A stretch of DNA of 64,000 bases from JBBIRW01 sp037441565. Its GTDB lineage: Bacteria > Desulfobacterota > JBBIRW01. The notes beneath the pieces are model-generated. The model ran no database searches and was not told the DNA's origin. It worked only from the letters and a program-made list of their open reading frames with translations. Made by a program: the position numbers and the translations under genes. Below are positions 1-8,350 of the stretch, in pieces. How positions within the stretch are numbered: position 1 is the first letter of the stretch; every line of letters starts with the position of its first letter. The stretch is taken from NCBI GenBank assembly GCA_037441565.1, contig JBBIRW010000001.1, positions 186,001 to 250,000 of the forward strand, given 5' to 3'.

Positions 1-15
1 ACATGGAGGTAGCAA

Positions 16-3000
16 ATGATTGCGAGGATGATTGAGTTTTCAATAAAAAATAAATTTCTCATTTTTCTTCTTACTATTTTTCTTATTTCCTGGGGTATAT
101 GGGCTATTAAAAAGACTCCTCTTGATGCGATTCCCGACCTTTCAGATGTTCAAGTTATTGTTTTTACTGAATGGCCAGGAAGGAGTCCCGATCTTGTTGA
201 GGATCAAATAACCTATCCCATTGTTACAACAATGCTTTCAGCTCCAAAGGTTCAGACTGTTAGAGGTTTTTCCTTTTTTGGCTATTCATTCATCTATATA
301 ATTTTCGAAGATGGCACTGATATATACTGGGCCAGGAGCAGGGTCCTTGAATACCTTCAGCAGGTTCTCGGTAAACTACCACCCGGTGTAACACCAAAGC
401 TTGGCCCTGATGCAACAGGTGTTGGATGGGGTTTTTCCTATGCTGTTGTTGATGAGAGCGGAAAACATGATCTCCAGGAATTAAGAAGCATTCAGGATTG
501 GTTTCTCAAATATGCCATCGAGAGTGTTCCTGGTGTTGCAGAGGTAGCAAGCCTCGGTGGATTTGTAAAACAGTACCAGGTAAACATTGATCCGGTTAAG
601 CTCCTTAGTTACAGAATCCCTATTAACAGGGTGATAGAAGCCGTATCGAGGAGTAACAGGGATGTGGAGGGAAGACTGCTGGAATTTAGTGGAAGGGAAT
701 ACATGGTGAGAGGGAGAGGATATATAAAGAATGTGACGGATCTGGAAAATGTTGTTGTTGCAAAAAATGAACATGGAACACCTGTCTTTCTCAAGGATAT
801 TGCTACTGTTCAGCTCGGTCCTGAAATAAGAAGGGGAATTGCGGATCTTGATGGGAAAGGAGAAGTTGTTGCAGGGATTGTTGTTATAAGATTTGGGGAA
901 AATGTTCTCAATGTAATAAACAGGGTAAAGGAAAAGATAAAAGAGATTGAACCATCTCTTCCCAAGGGAGTCAAGATAGTTGTTACCTATGATAGATCTG
1001 ACCTTATATACAGATCAATAGAAACACTCAGAGATGAGATAATAAAACTTTCAGTTGCAGTAGGTATTGTTTGTATTGTTTTCTTATATCATCTTCCAAG
1101 TGCTTTTGTCATTATACTCACACTGCCTGTTGCAATCATTATATCTTTTATATGCATGTATTATCTTAAGATTACATCAAATATCATGTCTCTCGGCGGT
1201 ATAGCAATAGCCATTGGGGCAATGGTTGATGCCTCCATAATAATGGTTGAGAATGCACATAAAAAGCTGGAGAAGTGGGAAGAGGAGGGGAGGCAAGGAA
1301 GCAGGATTGATGTAATTATAGATGCGGCAAAGGAGGTTGGGCCATCCTTATTCTTCGCACTGCTTGTCATAACGGTCGGATTTCTGCCCATATTTGCACT
1401 TGAAGCCCAGGAAGGAAGGCTGTTTAAACCCCTTGCCTATACAAAAACCTTTTCCATGTTTTTTGCCTCATTTCTCGCTATAACCCTTACACCTGTACTG
1501 ATGACAATTTTTATAAGGGGAAAGATAAGACCGGAGGAGAAGAATCCCGTTTCAAGATTCCTTATGAGGATTTATCAGCCCGTATGTTTGCTGGTATTAA
1601 AATTCAGATGGGCGGTAATCATAGGCGCTTTTGCTCTGATACTGCTGACTATACCTGCTTTTCTTATGCTTGGGAGCGAATTCATGCCACCCCTGTATGA
1701 AGGAACACTTCTTTATATGCCCGTTACAGTTCCTTCAATATCCATAACCCAGGCAGGACAGCTTCTGCAGATACAGGATAAGATTCTGAAATCATTTCCG
1801 GAGGTAGAACAGGTATTCGGTAAGGCGGGAAGGGCAGAAAGCGCAACCGATCCTGCACCCCTTGAAATGATGGAAACAGTGATCAATCTCAAGGATGAAA
1901 GCAAGTGGAGACCGGGAATGACACCAGAAAAACTTGTCGGAGAACTTGATAATGTAATGAGGTTTCCCGGTGTTTCCAATGCCTGGACAATGCCTGTTAA
2001 AGCACGCATCGATATGTTAACAACAGGCATAAGGACACCTGTAGGGATAAAGATATTCGGAAGAGATCTTTCAGTAATCGAGAAGATAGGTCTTGATATA
2101 GAAAAGGCACTCATGGATGTGAAAGGAACAAGAAACATATATGCAGAGAGGGTAACAGGGGGTTATTTTTATGATCTCGTAATAAAAAGGGATGAAATTG
2201 CAAGATATGGACTGACTGTTGAGGATGTTAATGAAGTTATACAAACCGCCCTTGGGGGGATGAGACTAACAACAACTGTTGAGGGAAGAGAAAGGTATCC
2301 TGTCAATGTGCGATATATGAGGGAGCTGAGGGATGAGCCTGAAATGATAAAGAGGATACTTGTGGGAACATCTGATGGTGCTCAGATTCCGCTTGATCAA
2401 CTTGTGGAGATGGATGTTGTTAAGGGGCCACCTTCAATAAAGAGTGAGGAAGGGATGCTTGTTGCATATGTTTATGTTGATGTTGGGGGAAGGGATATCG
2501 GTGGATATGTAAGCGAAGCAAAAAGGGTGGTATCTGAGAAGGTTAAAATACCATCTGGATATTTTATTGAGTGGAGTGGTCAGTATGAGTTTATGCAGAG
2601 GGTTAAGGAAAAATTAAAGTATGTTATTCCCCTTACAGCAATGATCATATTTGTACTTATATACATAAATACAAAATCTATTATAGAAACAGTAATTGTT
2701 CTTCTCGCTGTTCCGTTTTCTCTGGTTGGTGCATTCTGGCTCCTTTATATACTCGGTTATAATATGAGTATTGCAGTATGGGTTGGTATAATTGCTCTTG
2801 CCGGTCTTGATGCAGAAACTGGAGTTGTCATGCTTCTATACCTTGATCTTGCCTATAAGGAATGGAAATCCAAGGGTATGATGAGGAATCTCGTAGATCT
2901 TGAGGATGCTGTTATACATGGGGCTGTTAAGAGAATTCGTCCAAAGATTATGACAGTCAGTGTGATTCCGGCAGGTCTGATCCCTATCATGTTCAGCCAT

Positions 3001-3156
3001 GGAACGGGTGCAGATGTGATGAAAAGAATAGCTGCACCAATGATAGGAGGCGTAATAACATCTGCAATCCTTGAGTTGTTAATATATCCTGCAATCTATA
3101 CCGTATGGAAGTGGAGATGGGAGGTGATGCCATCGATGCAGGTTGCCTCTGAATAG
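16..3156 (+). CDS. cusA: Copper/silver efflux RND transporter CusA
   Basis: Inner-membrane proton/substrate antiporter that exports Cu(I)/Ag(I) through a tripartite CusCBA-type complex. The 1046-residue length is normal for the heavy-metal RND family. The N-terminal transmembrane helix is followed by the periplasmic porter domain, and the proton-relay Asp sits at residue 405 in GAMVDASIIMVENAHK. By alignment from memory with E. coli CusA, the three methionines that bind Cu(I) (M573, M623, M672) match M568 (TLLYMP), M618 (PLEMME) and M667 (RIDMLTTGI), which argues for a monovalent-metal CusA rather than a divalent-metal CzcA. The ATG has a GGAGGT ribosome-binding site at 5-10. The adaptor and outer-membrane partners are not in the window and may lie upstream. 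Metal-related genes follow. Confidence 0.93.
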   Translation: MIARMIEFSIKNKFLIFLLTIFLISWGIWAIKKTPLDAIPDLSDVQVIVFTEWPGRSPDLVEDQITYPIVTTMLSAPKVQTVRGFSFFGYSFIYIIFEDGTDIYWARSRVLEYLQQVLGKLPPGVTPKLGPDATGVGWGFSYAVVDESGKHDLQELRSIQDWFLKYAIESVPGVAEVASLGGFVKQYQVNIDPVKLLSYRIPINRVIEAVSRSNRDVEGRLLEFSGREYMVRGRGYIKNVTDLENVVVAKNEHGTPVFLKDIATVQLGPEIRRGIADLDGKGEVVAGIVVIRFGENVLNVINRVKEKIKEIEPSLPKGVKIVVTYDRSDLIYRSIETLRDEIIKLSVAVGIVCIVFLYHLPSAFVIILTLPVAIIISFICMYYLKITSNIMSLGGIAIAIGAMVDASIIMVENAHKKLEKWEEEGRQGSRIDVIIDAAKEVGPSLFFALLVITVGFLPIFALEAQEGRLFKPLAYTKTFSMFFASFLAITLTPVLMTIFIRGKIRPEEKNPVSRFLMRIYQPVCLLVLKFRWAVIIGAFALILLTIPAFLMLGSEFMPPLYEGTLLYMPVTVPSISITQAGQLLQIQDKILKSFPEVEQVFGKAGRAESATDPAPLEMMETVINLKDESKWRPGMTPEKLVGELDNVMRFPGVSNAWTMPVKARIDMLTTGIRTPVGIKIFGRDLSVIEKIGLDIEKALMDVKGTRNIYAERVTGGYFYDLVIKRDEIARYGLTVEDVNEVIQTALGGMRLTTTVEGRERYPVNVRYMRELRDEPEMIKRILVGTSDGAQIPLDQLVEMDVVKGPPSIKSEEGMLVAYVYVDVGGRDIGGYVSEAKRVVSEKVKIPSGYFIEWSGQYEFMQRVKEKLKYVIPLTAMIIFVLIYINTKSIIETVIVLLAVPFSLVGAFWLLYILGYNMSIAVWVGIIALAGLDAETGVVMLLYLDLAYKEWKSKGMMRNLVDLEDAVIHGAVKRIRPKIMTVSVIPAGLIPIMFSHGTGADVMKRIAAPMIGGVITSAILELLIYPAIYTVWKWRWEVMPSMQVASE

Positions 3157-3180
3157 AAAATAATTATTAAGGAGGTAGAA

Positions 3181-3582
3181 ATGAAGAGAATTCAGGATTT
3201 TCGTACAAGATTTGCAGTGATGGCGGGTGGATTTTCTCTTGTTTTATCAATAGTTCTTGTAGCTGCAATCGTTATTTTAATCAGCTCAAGAGCATATGCA
3301 TGCCCAATGAAGGGGATGATGGGAACCAAAATGGATGATTATGGTATGATGAAGGAGATGAAGGAGCATCATGAGAGGATGTCAGCATTGCTAAAGGAGA
3401 TGGAAGAGCATGAGAAACTTGTTGAGTCCGCAACCGAGAAAGAGGCCCTTATTTCCGAAATTAAAAAGCACATCAAGATACAGGACAGTCTACTGAAGGA
3501 GATGATCTCCCATTGCGCCCGTATGCATTCCATGATGCAGATGGAATGTGGAGAGGGTGGGATGGGGCATAAAGGGCATTAG
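3181..3582 (+). CDS. Exported Met/His-rich small protein, possible periplasmic metal binder
   Basis: A 133-residue protein with an N-terminal hydrophobic segment (about residues 13-35) ending in an Ala-Tyr-Ala region, which looks like a signal peptide or membrane anchor. The mature part starts CPMKGMMGTKM and is rich in Met, His, Lys and Glu, with a helical, probably coiled-coil centre and the C-terminal ligand-rich stretch CARMHSMMQMECGEGGMGHKGH split across residues 112-133. Met/His/Cys clusters next to cusA suggest that it binds or delivers Cu(I)/Ag(I) in the periplasm. If the signal is cleaved before the Cys it could be a lipoprotein, although no clean lipobox is seen. It starts 24 bases after cusA with an AAGGAGGT ribosome-binding site. 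I recognise no named family. Confidence 0.7.
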   Translation: MKRIQDFRTRFAVMAGGFSLVLSIVLVAAIVILISSRAYACPMKGMMGTKMDDYGMMKEMKEHHERMSALLKEMEEHEKLVESATEKEALISEIKKHIKIQDSLLKEMISHCARMHSMMQMECGEGGMGHKGH

Positions 3583-3588
3583 TGATTG

Positions 3589-4212
3589 ATGCAACCTGTG
3601 GTTAAAGATCCCGCTCATGTAGTTATAATCTCCGGTATCCTTATAGTGGGATTAGCAGGGTTTGTTAAATTTCTCATTCTTCAAAGCAGAGCAAGGGGAA
3701 AGATTATAGAGAGAGGGAGCCGATGGGTCCAGCATCCATATCTGACCGTGGCAGTAGGTTTACCATGGATGGTCTCACTTTATCTATCAATCAAGGAGGT
3801 GGGGAGTATTGACATAGGGATGATGGGAAATGCGGTCTGTTCATTTATTGGCCTTTCACTATATGTTATTTCTATTGCTCTTTGGATATGGAGCGCTATT
3901 ACCCTGAAATATAGTTTTTCCTTCCAGGTTGAAGTTAGAGAAACACAAGAGTTCATTTGTGCTGGGCCCTACAGATATATCAGGCATCCCATGTATTCAT
4001 CCTTTATAATAATGAATATGGGGATTGCATTAAGCCTAAGGAATCTTATTCATCTATTTTTAACCCTTTTTATAATCCTTCCTGCCCTCCATTTAAGGGC
4101 AAGGGAGGAGGAGATGTTACTGTCTCGATATTTTGGAGAAGGATACAGGGATTATATTAGAAGTATCCCGCGGTTCATTCCGCGGATTATCAGATTCAGG
4201 AAAGGGGGTTAA
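3589..4212 (+). CDS. Isoprenylcysteine carboxyl methyltransferase (ICMT)/PEMT-family membrane protein
   Basis: A 207-residue polytopic membrane protein with about five hydrophobic segments. The C-terminal motif AGPYRYIRHPMYSSF (about residues 125-140) is the SAM-binding signature of the ICMT/phospholipid-methyltransferase family, and a later Arg-rich EEEMLLSRYFGEGYRDY tail is also typical. In bacteria these proteins methylate small or lipid substrates, and the substrate here is unknown. A TTG codon immediately precedes the ATG at 3589; the ATG is preferred. It starts six bases after the Met/His-rich gene, so it is probably co-transcribed with cusA. Family members are often found beside heavy-metal efflux genes, but a direct role in metal resistance is inference. 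Confidence 0.8.
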   Translation: MQPVVKDPAHVVIISGILIVGLAGFVKFLILQSRARGKIIERGSRWVQHPYLTVAVGLPWMVSLYLSIKEVGSIDIGMMGNAVCSFIGLSLYVISIALWIWSAITLKYSFSFQVEVRETQEFICAGPYRYIRHPMYSSFIIMNMGIALSLRNLIHLFLTLFIILPALHLRAREEEMLLSRYFGEGYRDYIRSIPRFIPRIIRFRKGG

Positions 4213-4213
4213 A

Positions 4214-4747
4214 ATGGGAAGGTTATCGGGAAAGAAAATCCTTATGGTTATTGCACCAGATCAGTTCAGGGATGAGGAACTCTTTCAGCCAAAGGAAATC
4301 TTTGAAAAGGAAGGGGCATCAGTGGTTCTAGCTTCAACAAAAAAGGGAATTGCGAAAGGTATGCTCGGTGGAAAGGCGGAGGTCCTTTCAACAATTTACG
4401 AGCTCGTCAGTGAGCCGTTTGATGCAGTAGTTATTGTTGGTGGAATGGGTTCACCCACATATCTATGGAATAATGAGGAGCTTCATAGACTGATCAAAAG
4501 ATCCTTTGAGGAGAGCAGGGTTATCGGTGCAATATGCCTTTCCGGCGCTGTCCTTGCAAAGGCAGGTATTCTTAAGGGAGTTAGGGCAACAGTATACCCA
4601 ACAAAAGAGTCCCTTTTGGAAATGGAAAAGGGTGGTTCAATTTATATAAAAAAGGATGTAGTAGTAGATGGGAGGATTGTTAGCGCGAGCGGACCTCATG
4701 TGGCAAGGAACTTTGGAATGGAGATCGTAAAACTGCTGTCAGGATAG
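4214..4747 (+). CDS. DJ-1/PfpI family protein
   Basis: A 177-residue class I glutamine amidotransferase-like protein. The conserved Glu lies in the DEELFQPKEIFE region, and the nucleophile-elbow Cys lies in GAICLSGAVLAKAGIL, as in the DJ-1/PfpI group. Family members act as deglycase/chaperone-like or redox-sensing proteins; no protease activity should be assumed. The reading frame extends upstream to 4133, but that would overlap the methyltransferase gene. ATG 4214 follows AAAGGGGG at a sensible distance and begins at the first beta strand (KKILMVIAPDQF). It is the last gene of the metal operon and converges with the nicotinamidase gene only seven bases away, with no terminator hairpin visible. 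Confidence 0.82.
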   Translation: MGRLSGKKILMVIAPDQFRDEELFQPKEIFEKEGASVVLASTKKGIAKGMLGGKAEVLSTIYELVSEPFDAVVIVGGMGSPTYLWNNEELHRLIKRSFEESRVIGAICLSGAVLAKAGILKGVRATVYPTKESLLEMEKGGSIYIKKDVVVDGRIVSASGPHVARNFGMEIVKLLSG

Positions 4748-4754
4748 AGGCTTT

Positions 4755-5336
4755 TTATTCAATCTGTGAGAATTCGATTTCCATTGCACCCCTGCTAATC
4801 ATCTCTGCTACTGCCCTTTCACTATCACCGGGATGCAGATCAACACCCTTTGATGCATCCTTCATAAAATAAACCTTAAAGCCTTCTTTGAGTGCGTCCA
4901 GAATGGTGCTTTTCACGCAGTAGTCAGTTGCAAGTCCTCCAATAAATAGGGTATTTATCCCCTTATCTTTAAGTATTTCTTTAAGATCAGTCCCCTCGAA
5001 AGCTGAATATGCCTCTCTGTCTGGTTCTGTTGCCTTTGAGATCACAATGGCATCCTCCGGAATTTTAAGGTCGGGATGGAACTGGGATCCCTTGCTATTT
5101 CTTACACAATGGATCGGCCACTGCCCCCCAAACTCCTTAAAGGATTTATGATTTTCAGGATGCCAGTCCCTTGAAAGGAATACAGGAGCAGATCTTCTTT
5201 TGAAAGCTTCTATATATAGATTCAGAACCGGTATGATTTTATCTCCATCAGGAACAGCCAGGGAACCCCCGGGGCAAAAGTCCCTCTGCACATCAACAAT
5301 AATAAGGGCACAGCCCTTATCAATTTTAGTCTTCAT
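4755..5336 (-). CDS. pncA: Nicotinamidase (isochorismatase-like hydrolase)
   Basis: Hydrolyses nicotinamide to nicotinate and ammonia in NAD salvage. The 193-residue protein carries the full nicotinamidase set: catalytic Asp15 in IIVDVQRDFCPGGSL, metal ligands Asp57, His59 and His63 in SRDWHPENH, Lys101 in VISKATEP, and nucleophile Cys140 in GGLATDYCVKST preceded by the cis-peptide Ala-Thr. The ATG has a GGAGGT ribosome-binding site just upstream on the minus strand. It is a single-gene unit with its own promoter (5365-5393), divergent from the PEGA-protein operon and convergent with the DJ-1 gene. Confidence 0.93.
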   Translation of the reverse strand: MKTKIDKGCALIIVDVQRDFCPGGSLAVPDGDKIIPVLNLYIEAFKRRSAPVFLSRDWHPENHKSFKEFGGQWPIHCVRNSKGSQFHPDLKIPEDAIVISKATEPDREAYSAFEGTDLKEILKDKGINTLFIGGLATDYCVKSTILDALKEGFKVYFMKDASKGVDLHPGDSERAVAEMISRGAMEIEFSQIE

Positions 5337-5364
5337 GAATTACCTCCACGGATCGTCTGATAAA

Positions 5365-5393
5365 ATTTTAATCAACAGATTAGCTCGTTTCAA
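5365..5393 (-). promoter_or_regulatory. Predicted sigma70 promoter of the nicotinamidase gene
   Basis: Reading the minus strand, TTGAAA (5393-5388) and TAAAAT (5370-5365) are separated by exactly 17 bases. Transcription would start near 5358, giving a leader of about 20 bases containing the GGAGGT ribosome-binding site. Confidence 0.6.
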
Positions 5394-5439
5394 TAATAGC
5401 TTGATCAGGATACATATGTAACAAAATGCTATTTATTTA

Positions 5440-5469
5440 TTGACATAATTATTTTAAAAGCGGTATTTT
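5440..5469 (+). promoter_or_regulatory. Predicted sigma70 promoter of the PEGA-protein operon
   Basis: A consensus TTGACA (5440-5445) is followed 18 bases later by TATTTT (5464-5469), upstream of the ATG at 5497 in the divergent region after the nicotinamidase gene. The -10 box is a weak match. Confidence 0.45.
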
Positions 5470-5496
5470 TGCTTTGAAAATCATCGAGGTAAGGAT

Positions 5497-6726
5497 ATGG
5501 CTTTGAGGAAGGCTGTTACTGACTGGATATTTATTTATCTGGTATTCTGTCAACTACTCTACCCCATTGGAAGATCTTACGGATATGCATCCATGGGGGA
5601 AAGGGTGTTTTTTATCAAGATATATTCACAGGATATCAGTGAAGATGAGGGTCAGCAGATATTTAAACTGATGGAAGAAGAAATTATCAGAAAGGGGGAT
5701 TTTATTTTAGTTTCTGGTAAGAAAGAGGAAGAGAAGGAAGAAGCATTTTCAAAGGGTCGGTCATTTTTTGAAAAAGGAAAAATGCTTTATGAGGGGCTCG
5801 AGCTCACGGAGGCAGTTGATGAGTTTAAAAAGGCTATCCCATTTCTTGAAAGATCCTTTGAACTTAAAGAGAGCAGCGAGTTATTAAAGCATCTGTTTAT
5901 GTATCTATCCATGTCACATATAGCCCTTGGGAAAAGGGAGGAGGGAACGAACTACATAAGGAGGGTTATCCTTATTGACAGGAATTTCAATCCTGATCCA
6001 CTTATCTATCCGCCTTTTATAAGGGAGGAGATGGCAAGACAAAGGGAGGTCCTTGAAATACCCTCATCATCAACGCTAATTGTGGAAACAGTGCCTGTTG
6101 CTGCTGATGTAAGAATAAATGGGAAATATTATGGAAAGACGCCGCTTATAATAAGGGATTTGAGTGCAGGGAGATATGAGGTGACCCTTATGCTCCGAGG
6201 ATACAGCCAGGTGAGCGAGTATGTATACCTCGCAGGAGGTGAAACAATAAGGGTTATAAAGGAGATGACAGAGGATGAGATCTCGGGCATGATTGTCCGG
6301 ATAAAAAATGCTATCACAAAAGGTGATATGAATACTACCCTATCCTCAATGGAAAGGATCTCACTGTTACTAAATATTGAAAAAATTCTTCTCGCTGTTC
6401 TTGGAAAGAAAGAGGAGAATTTCAGAGTGGATATTCTTGTAATTGATAGCTCTAAAAAGAAGATACTCAAAGAAGCAAATGTTAGTTTTTTGATGGAGGA
6501 AAGGGTAAAATATATTAAGGAGCTTGTTGATAGTTTATCCCGGAAGGAGGTTTATGAACCTGCCGGGGTGGAAGAGGAGAAGCCATTCTATAAAAGCGTG
6601 TGGTTTATTGTGCTTATTGGCATTATTGTGATTGCAGCAGGAGCCATGGCACTATCAGGAGGCGGTGGAGGTGGGGGAGGAAGTTCATCATCAACCTCGA
6701 CGGGAAGTGTGACGGTAAATTTTTAA
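5497..6726 (+). CDS. PEGA-domain protein with helical repeat region and C-terminal Gly/Ser tail
   Basis: A 409-residue envelope protein. The N-terminus has a hydrophobic segment (about residues 8-28) that looks like a signal peptide. Residues about 85-170 form amphipathic helices resembling TPR units (FSKGRSFFEKGKMLYEG and following). A PEGA domain lies at about 195-255 (VAADVRINGKYYGKTPL), a beta fold common in surface and cell-wall proteins. Near the C-terminus a membrane segment (SVWFIVLIGIIVIAAGAMAL) is followed by eight Gly, a Ser/Thr stretch and a short GSVTVNF end. No enzymatic motif is seen. It is first of three genes running the same way (DUF4124, TlpA), all exported or membrane-anchored, which suggests an envelope role. 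Confidence 0.7.
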   Translation: MALRKAVTDWIFIYLVFCQLLYPIGRSYGYASMGERVFFIKIYSQDISEDEGQQIFKLMEEEIIRKGDFILVSGKKEEEKEEAFSKGRSFFEKGKMLYEGLELTEAVDEFKKAIPFLERSFELKESSELLKHLFMYLSMSHIALGKREEGTNYIRRVILIDRNFNPDPLIYPPFIREEMARQREVLEIPSSSTLIVETVPVAADVRINGKYYGKTPLIIRDLSAGRYEVTLMLRGYSQVSEYVYLAGGETIRVIKEMTEDEISGMIVRIKNAITKGDMNTTLSSMERISLLLNIEKILLAVLGKKEENFRVDILVIDSSKKKILKEANVSFLMEERVKYIKELVDSLSRKEVYEPAGVEEEKPFYKSVWFIVLIGIIVIAAGAMALSGGGGGGGGSSSSTSTGSVTVNF

Positions 6727-6738
6727 GGGGTTTACGCG

Positions 6739-7305
6739 ATGGGAAATCGATACTATTTGCTATGCATTTTTATCATACTAATAATGCTTCTCATACCTTG
6801 TAAATCATTGGCTGATATCTATAAATGGGTTGATGAGGAGGGTGTAATACACTTTACCGATGATATAAATAAGATCCCCTTAGAATACCGGAAAAAGGTA
6901 GAAAAGAAAATCATCCCCGAGGAGAAAAGGGAGGCAGGAGTGCACTATCAATCCTCAGAAATTGAACCCCTCGAGAAAAAGATAGAGATCAATCAGAAAT
7001 CACGCGCCATGAGTGAAGAGGACTGGAAATCGGCAATTGAAAGATTATCCCGGGAGATCAGGGCAGGAAGGGAAGAGGTAGAGAGAAAGAAAGCATTCAT
7101 GAGGGAAGTTGAGAGGAGAAGGAATATGGCCTTTTATATCCCCAACAGGATAGTTTCAGATGAGGATGCTGAACTTTACGAAAAGTATAAAAAGGAGGTT
7201 CCAGAACAAGAGAAGAGGATTGAGGATCTGGAAAGACAGCTTACTGAACTCAGGGAGAGGGCAAAGAAGGCGGGCATTCCAGAATCAATATTTGAGGTAA
7301 AATAG
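6739..7305 (+). CDS. DUF4124 domain-containing exported protein
   Basis: A 188-residue protein with a signal peptide (about residues 1-24, ending in KSLA) and then the DUF4124 signature DIYKWVDEEGVIHFTDD, in which a Trp-Asp/Glu-Gly core is followed by a conserved His-Phe-Thr-Asp. The rest is highly charged and predicted coiled coil (about residues 85-185), with many Glu/Lys/Arg. DUF4124 proteins are periplasmic and of unknown function. It starts 12 bases after the PEGA gene and its stop is directly followed by the TlpA start, so the three form an operon. Confidence 0.78.
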   Translation: MGNRYYLLCIFIILIMLLIPCKSLADIYKWVDEEGVIHFTDDINKIPLEYRKKVEKKIIPEEKREAGVHYQSSEIEPLEKKIEINQKSRAMSEEDWKSAIERLSREIRAGREEVERKKAFMREVERRRNMAFYIPNRIVSDEDAELYEKYKKEVPEQEKRIEDLERQLTELRERAKKAGIPESIFEVK

Positions 7306-7824
7306 ATGAAGAAATGGTTTACAGTTGCACTGGTCTTTTTTGTTTTTCTATTGATATTCTTCTATTCTTCAAGGCCTGGCAGGATAGCCACGATTGGTAT
7401 GCCTGCACCGGACTTTACATTGAGGGATCTTGATGGCAAGGAATACAGGCTCTCCGAATTCAGAGGAAAGGTGGTTTTCCTTAATTTCTGGGCCACATGG
7501 TGCCCCCCATGCAGAAGTGAAATTCCATCCCTGAATATGCTCAATGAGAAGCTAAAGGGTGACTCCTTCATAATGATGGGGATCAGTATTGACAGAGATG
7601 AGCCTGAAAAGATCAGAAGCTTTTCTCGAGAGTTTGGAATAAATTTTATAATATTGCATGATAGAGATGGGAAGGTTTCTTACAATCTATATGGGATTAC
7701 AGGTGTTCCTGAAACCATTATCATAGATAAGAAGGGTAAGGTTGTGATGAAGATTATAGGGGCAAGAGACTGGACAAGTGAAGAAATAACGAAGGAAATA
7801 GAAAAATATCTCATGGAGTCATAA
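7306..7824 (+). CDS. TlpA/ResA-type membrane-anchored thioredoxin-like protein
   Basis: A periplasm-facing thiol-disulfide oxidoreductase of 172 residues. A single N-terminal membrane anchor (about residues 4-20) is followed by an AhpC/TSA-like thioredoxin fold. The active site is WATWCPPC with Cys66 and Cys69, and the cis-proline appears in TGVPETIIIDKKG. TlpA/ResA proteins reduce disulfides in apocytochromes c or other envelope proteins; the partner here is not known. The ATG immediately follows the DUF4124 stop. Its stop codon overlaps the stop of the convergent thioesterase gene by six bases. Confidence 0.88.
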   Translation: MKKWFTVALVFFVFLLIFFYSSRPGRIATIGMPAPDFTLRDLDGKEYRLSEFRGKVVFLNFWATWCPPCRSEIPSLNMLNEKLKGDSFIMMGISIDRDEPEKIRSFSREFGINFIILHDRDGKVSYNLYGITGVPETIIIDKKGKVVMKIIGARDWTSEEITKEIEKYLMES

Positions 7825-8259
7825 AATTTTAGCTGATTCCTTTTCCTTGACCCTGATGAAAAATGTGCCCATCCCGGAGGCTGAGATCTCATTCTTCTCA
7901 TTTAATATTCTGAACTCGAGGAAGGCAATTCTCTTACGGAGGAAGATTACCTGAGCCTCCCCAAGAGCCTTTCCTCCAACAATAGGGGAGATATAGTTTA
8001 TCTTGTATTCAAGGGTGACAAAATCCACTGGCTCATTAAAGCAGCTTCCCATGGCGGTGCTCATCGCAATATCGGCAAGGGATGCAATACATCCACCGTG
8101 CATGAGACCCTTAAGTTGCTTAAAATTATTATTAAAGGGAAGCTCAATGAGGGCATATCCCTTTTTTACCATAACTGTTTTCGCACCAAGATAGGTTGCA
8201 TAAGGTGAATAAACATCGAGTCTCTTCTTCCAAATATCATCTGAAAAATCCCATTCCAT
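7819..8259 (-). CDS. PaaI-family hotdog thioesterase
   Basis: A 146-residue single-hotdog protein that probably hydrolyses acyl- or aryl-CoA thioesters in the cytoplasm. The PaaI/4HBT signature GLMHGGCIASLADIAMSTA (about residues 52-70) contains the HGG turn and the catalytic acidic residue on the following helix. The start has an AAAGGAG ribosome-binding site a few bases upstream on the minus strand. It is monocistronic and tail-to-tail with the TlpA gene; the two stop codons share the six bases 7819-7824. The natural substrate cannot be told from sequence. Confidence 0.82.
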   Translation of the reverse strand: MEWDFSDDIWKKRLDVYSPYATYLGAKTVMVKKGYALIELPFNNNFKQLKGLMHGGCIASLADIAMSTAMGSCFNEPVDFVTLEYKINYISPIVGGKALGEAQVIFLRKRIAFLEFRILNEKNEISASGMGTFFIRVKEKESAKIL

Positions 8260-8350
8260 ATTTCATATCTCCTTTCGTATAATGTGAGATAAGGATGCAC
8301 TGCTATTATATGAGATTTTGAGTCATCATTTTAACATGGCTGGAGGCGAT

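Noticed and set aside
3957..4160. Alternative-frame 67-codon frame inside the ICMT gene
   Set aside because: It is in another frame over the conserved SAM-binding motif and has no family features.
6657..6690. Phase-variable poly-G tract in the PEGA gene
   Set aside because: The Gly codons are mixed (GGA, GGC, GGT, GGG), so there is no uniform repeat unit prone to slippage.
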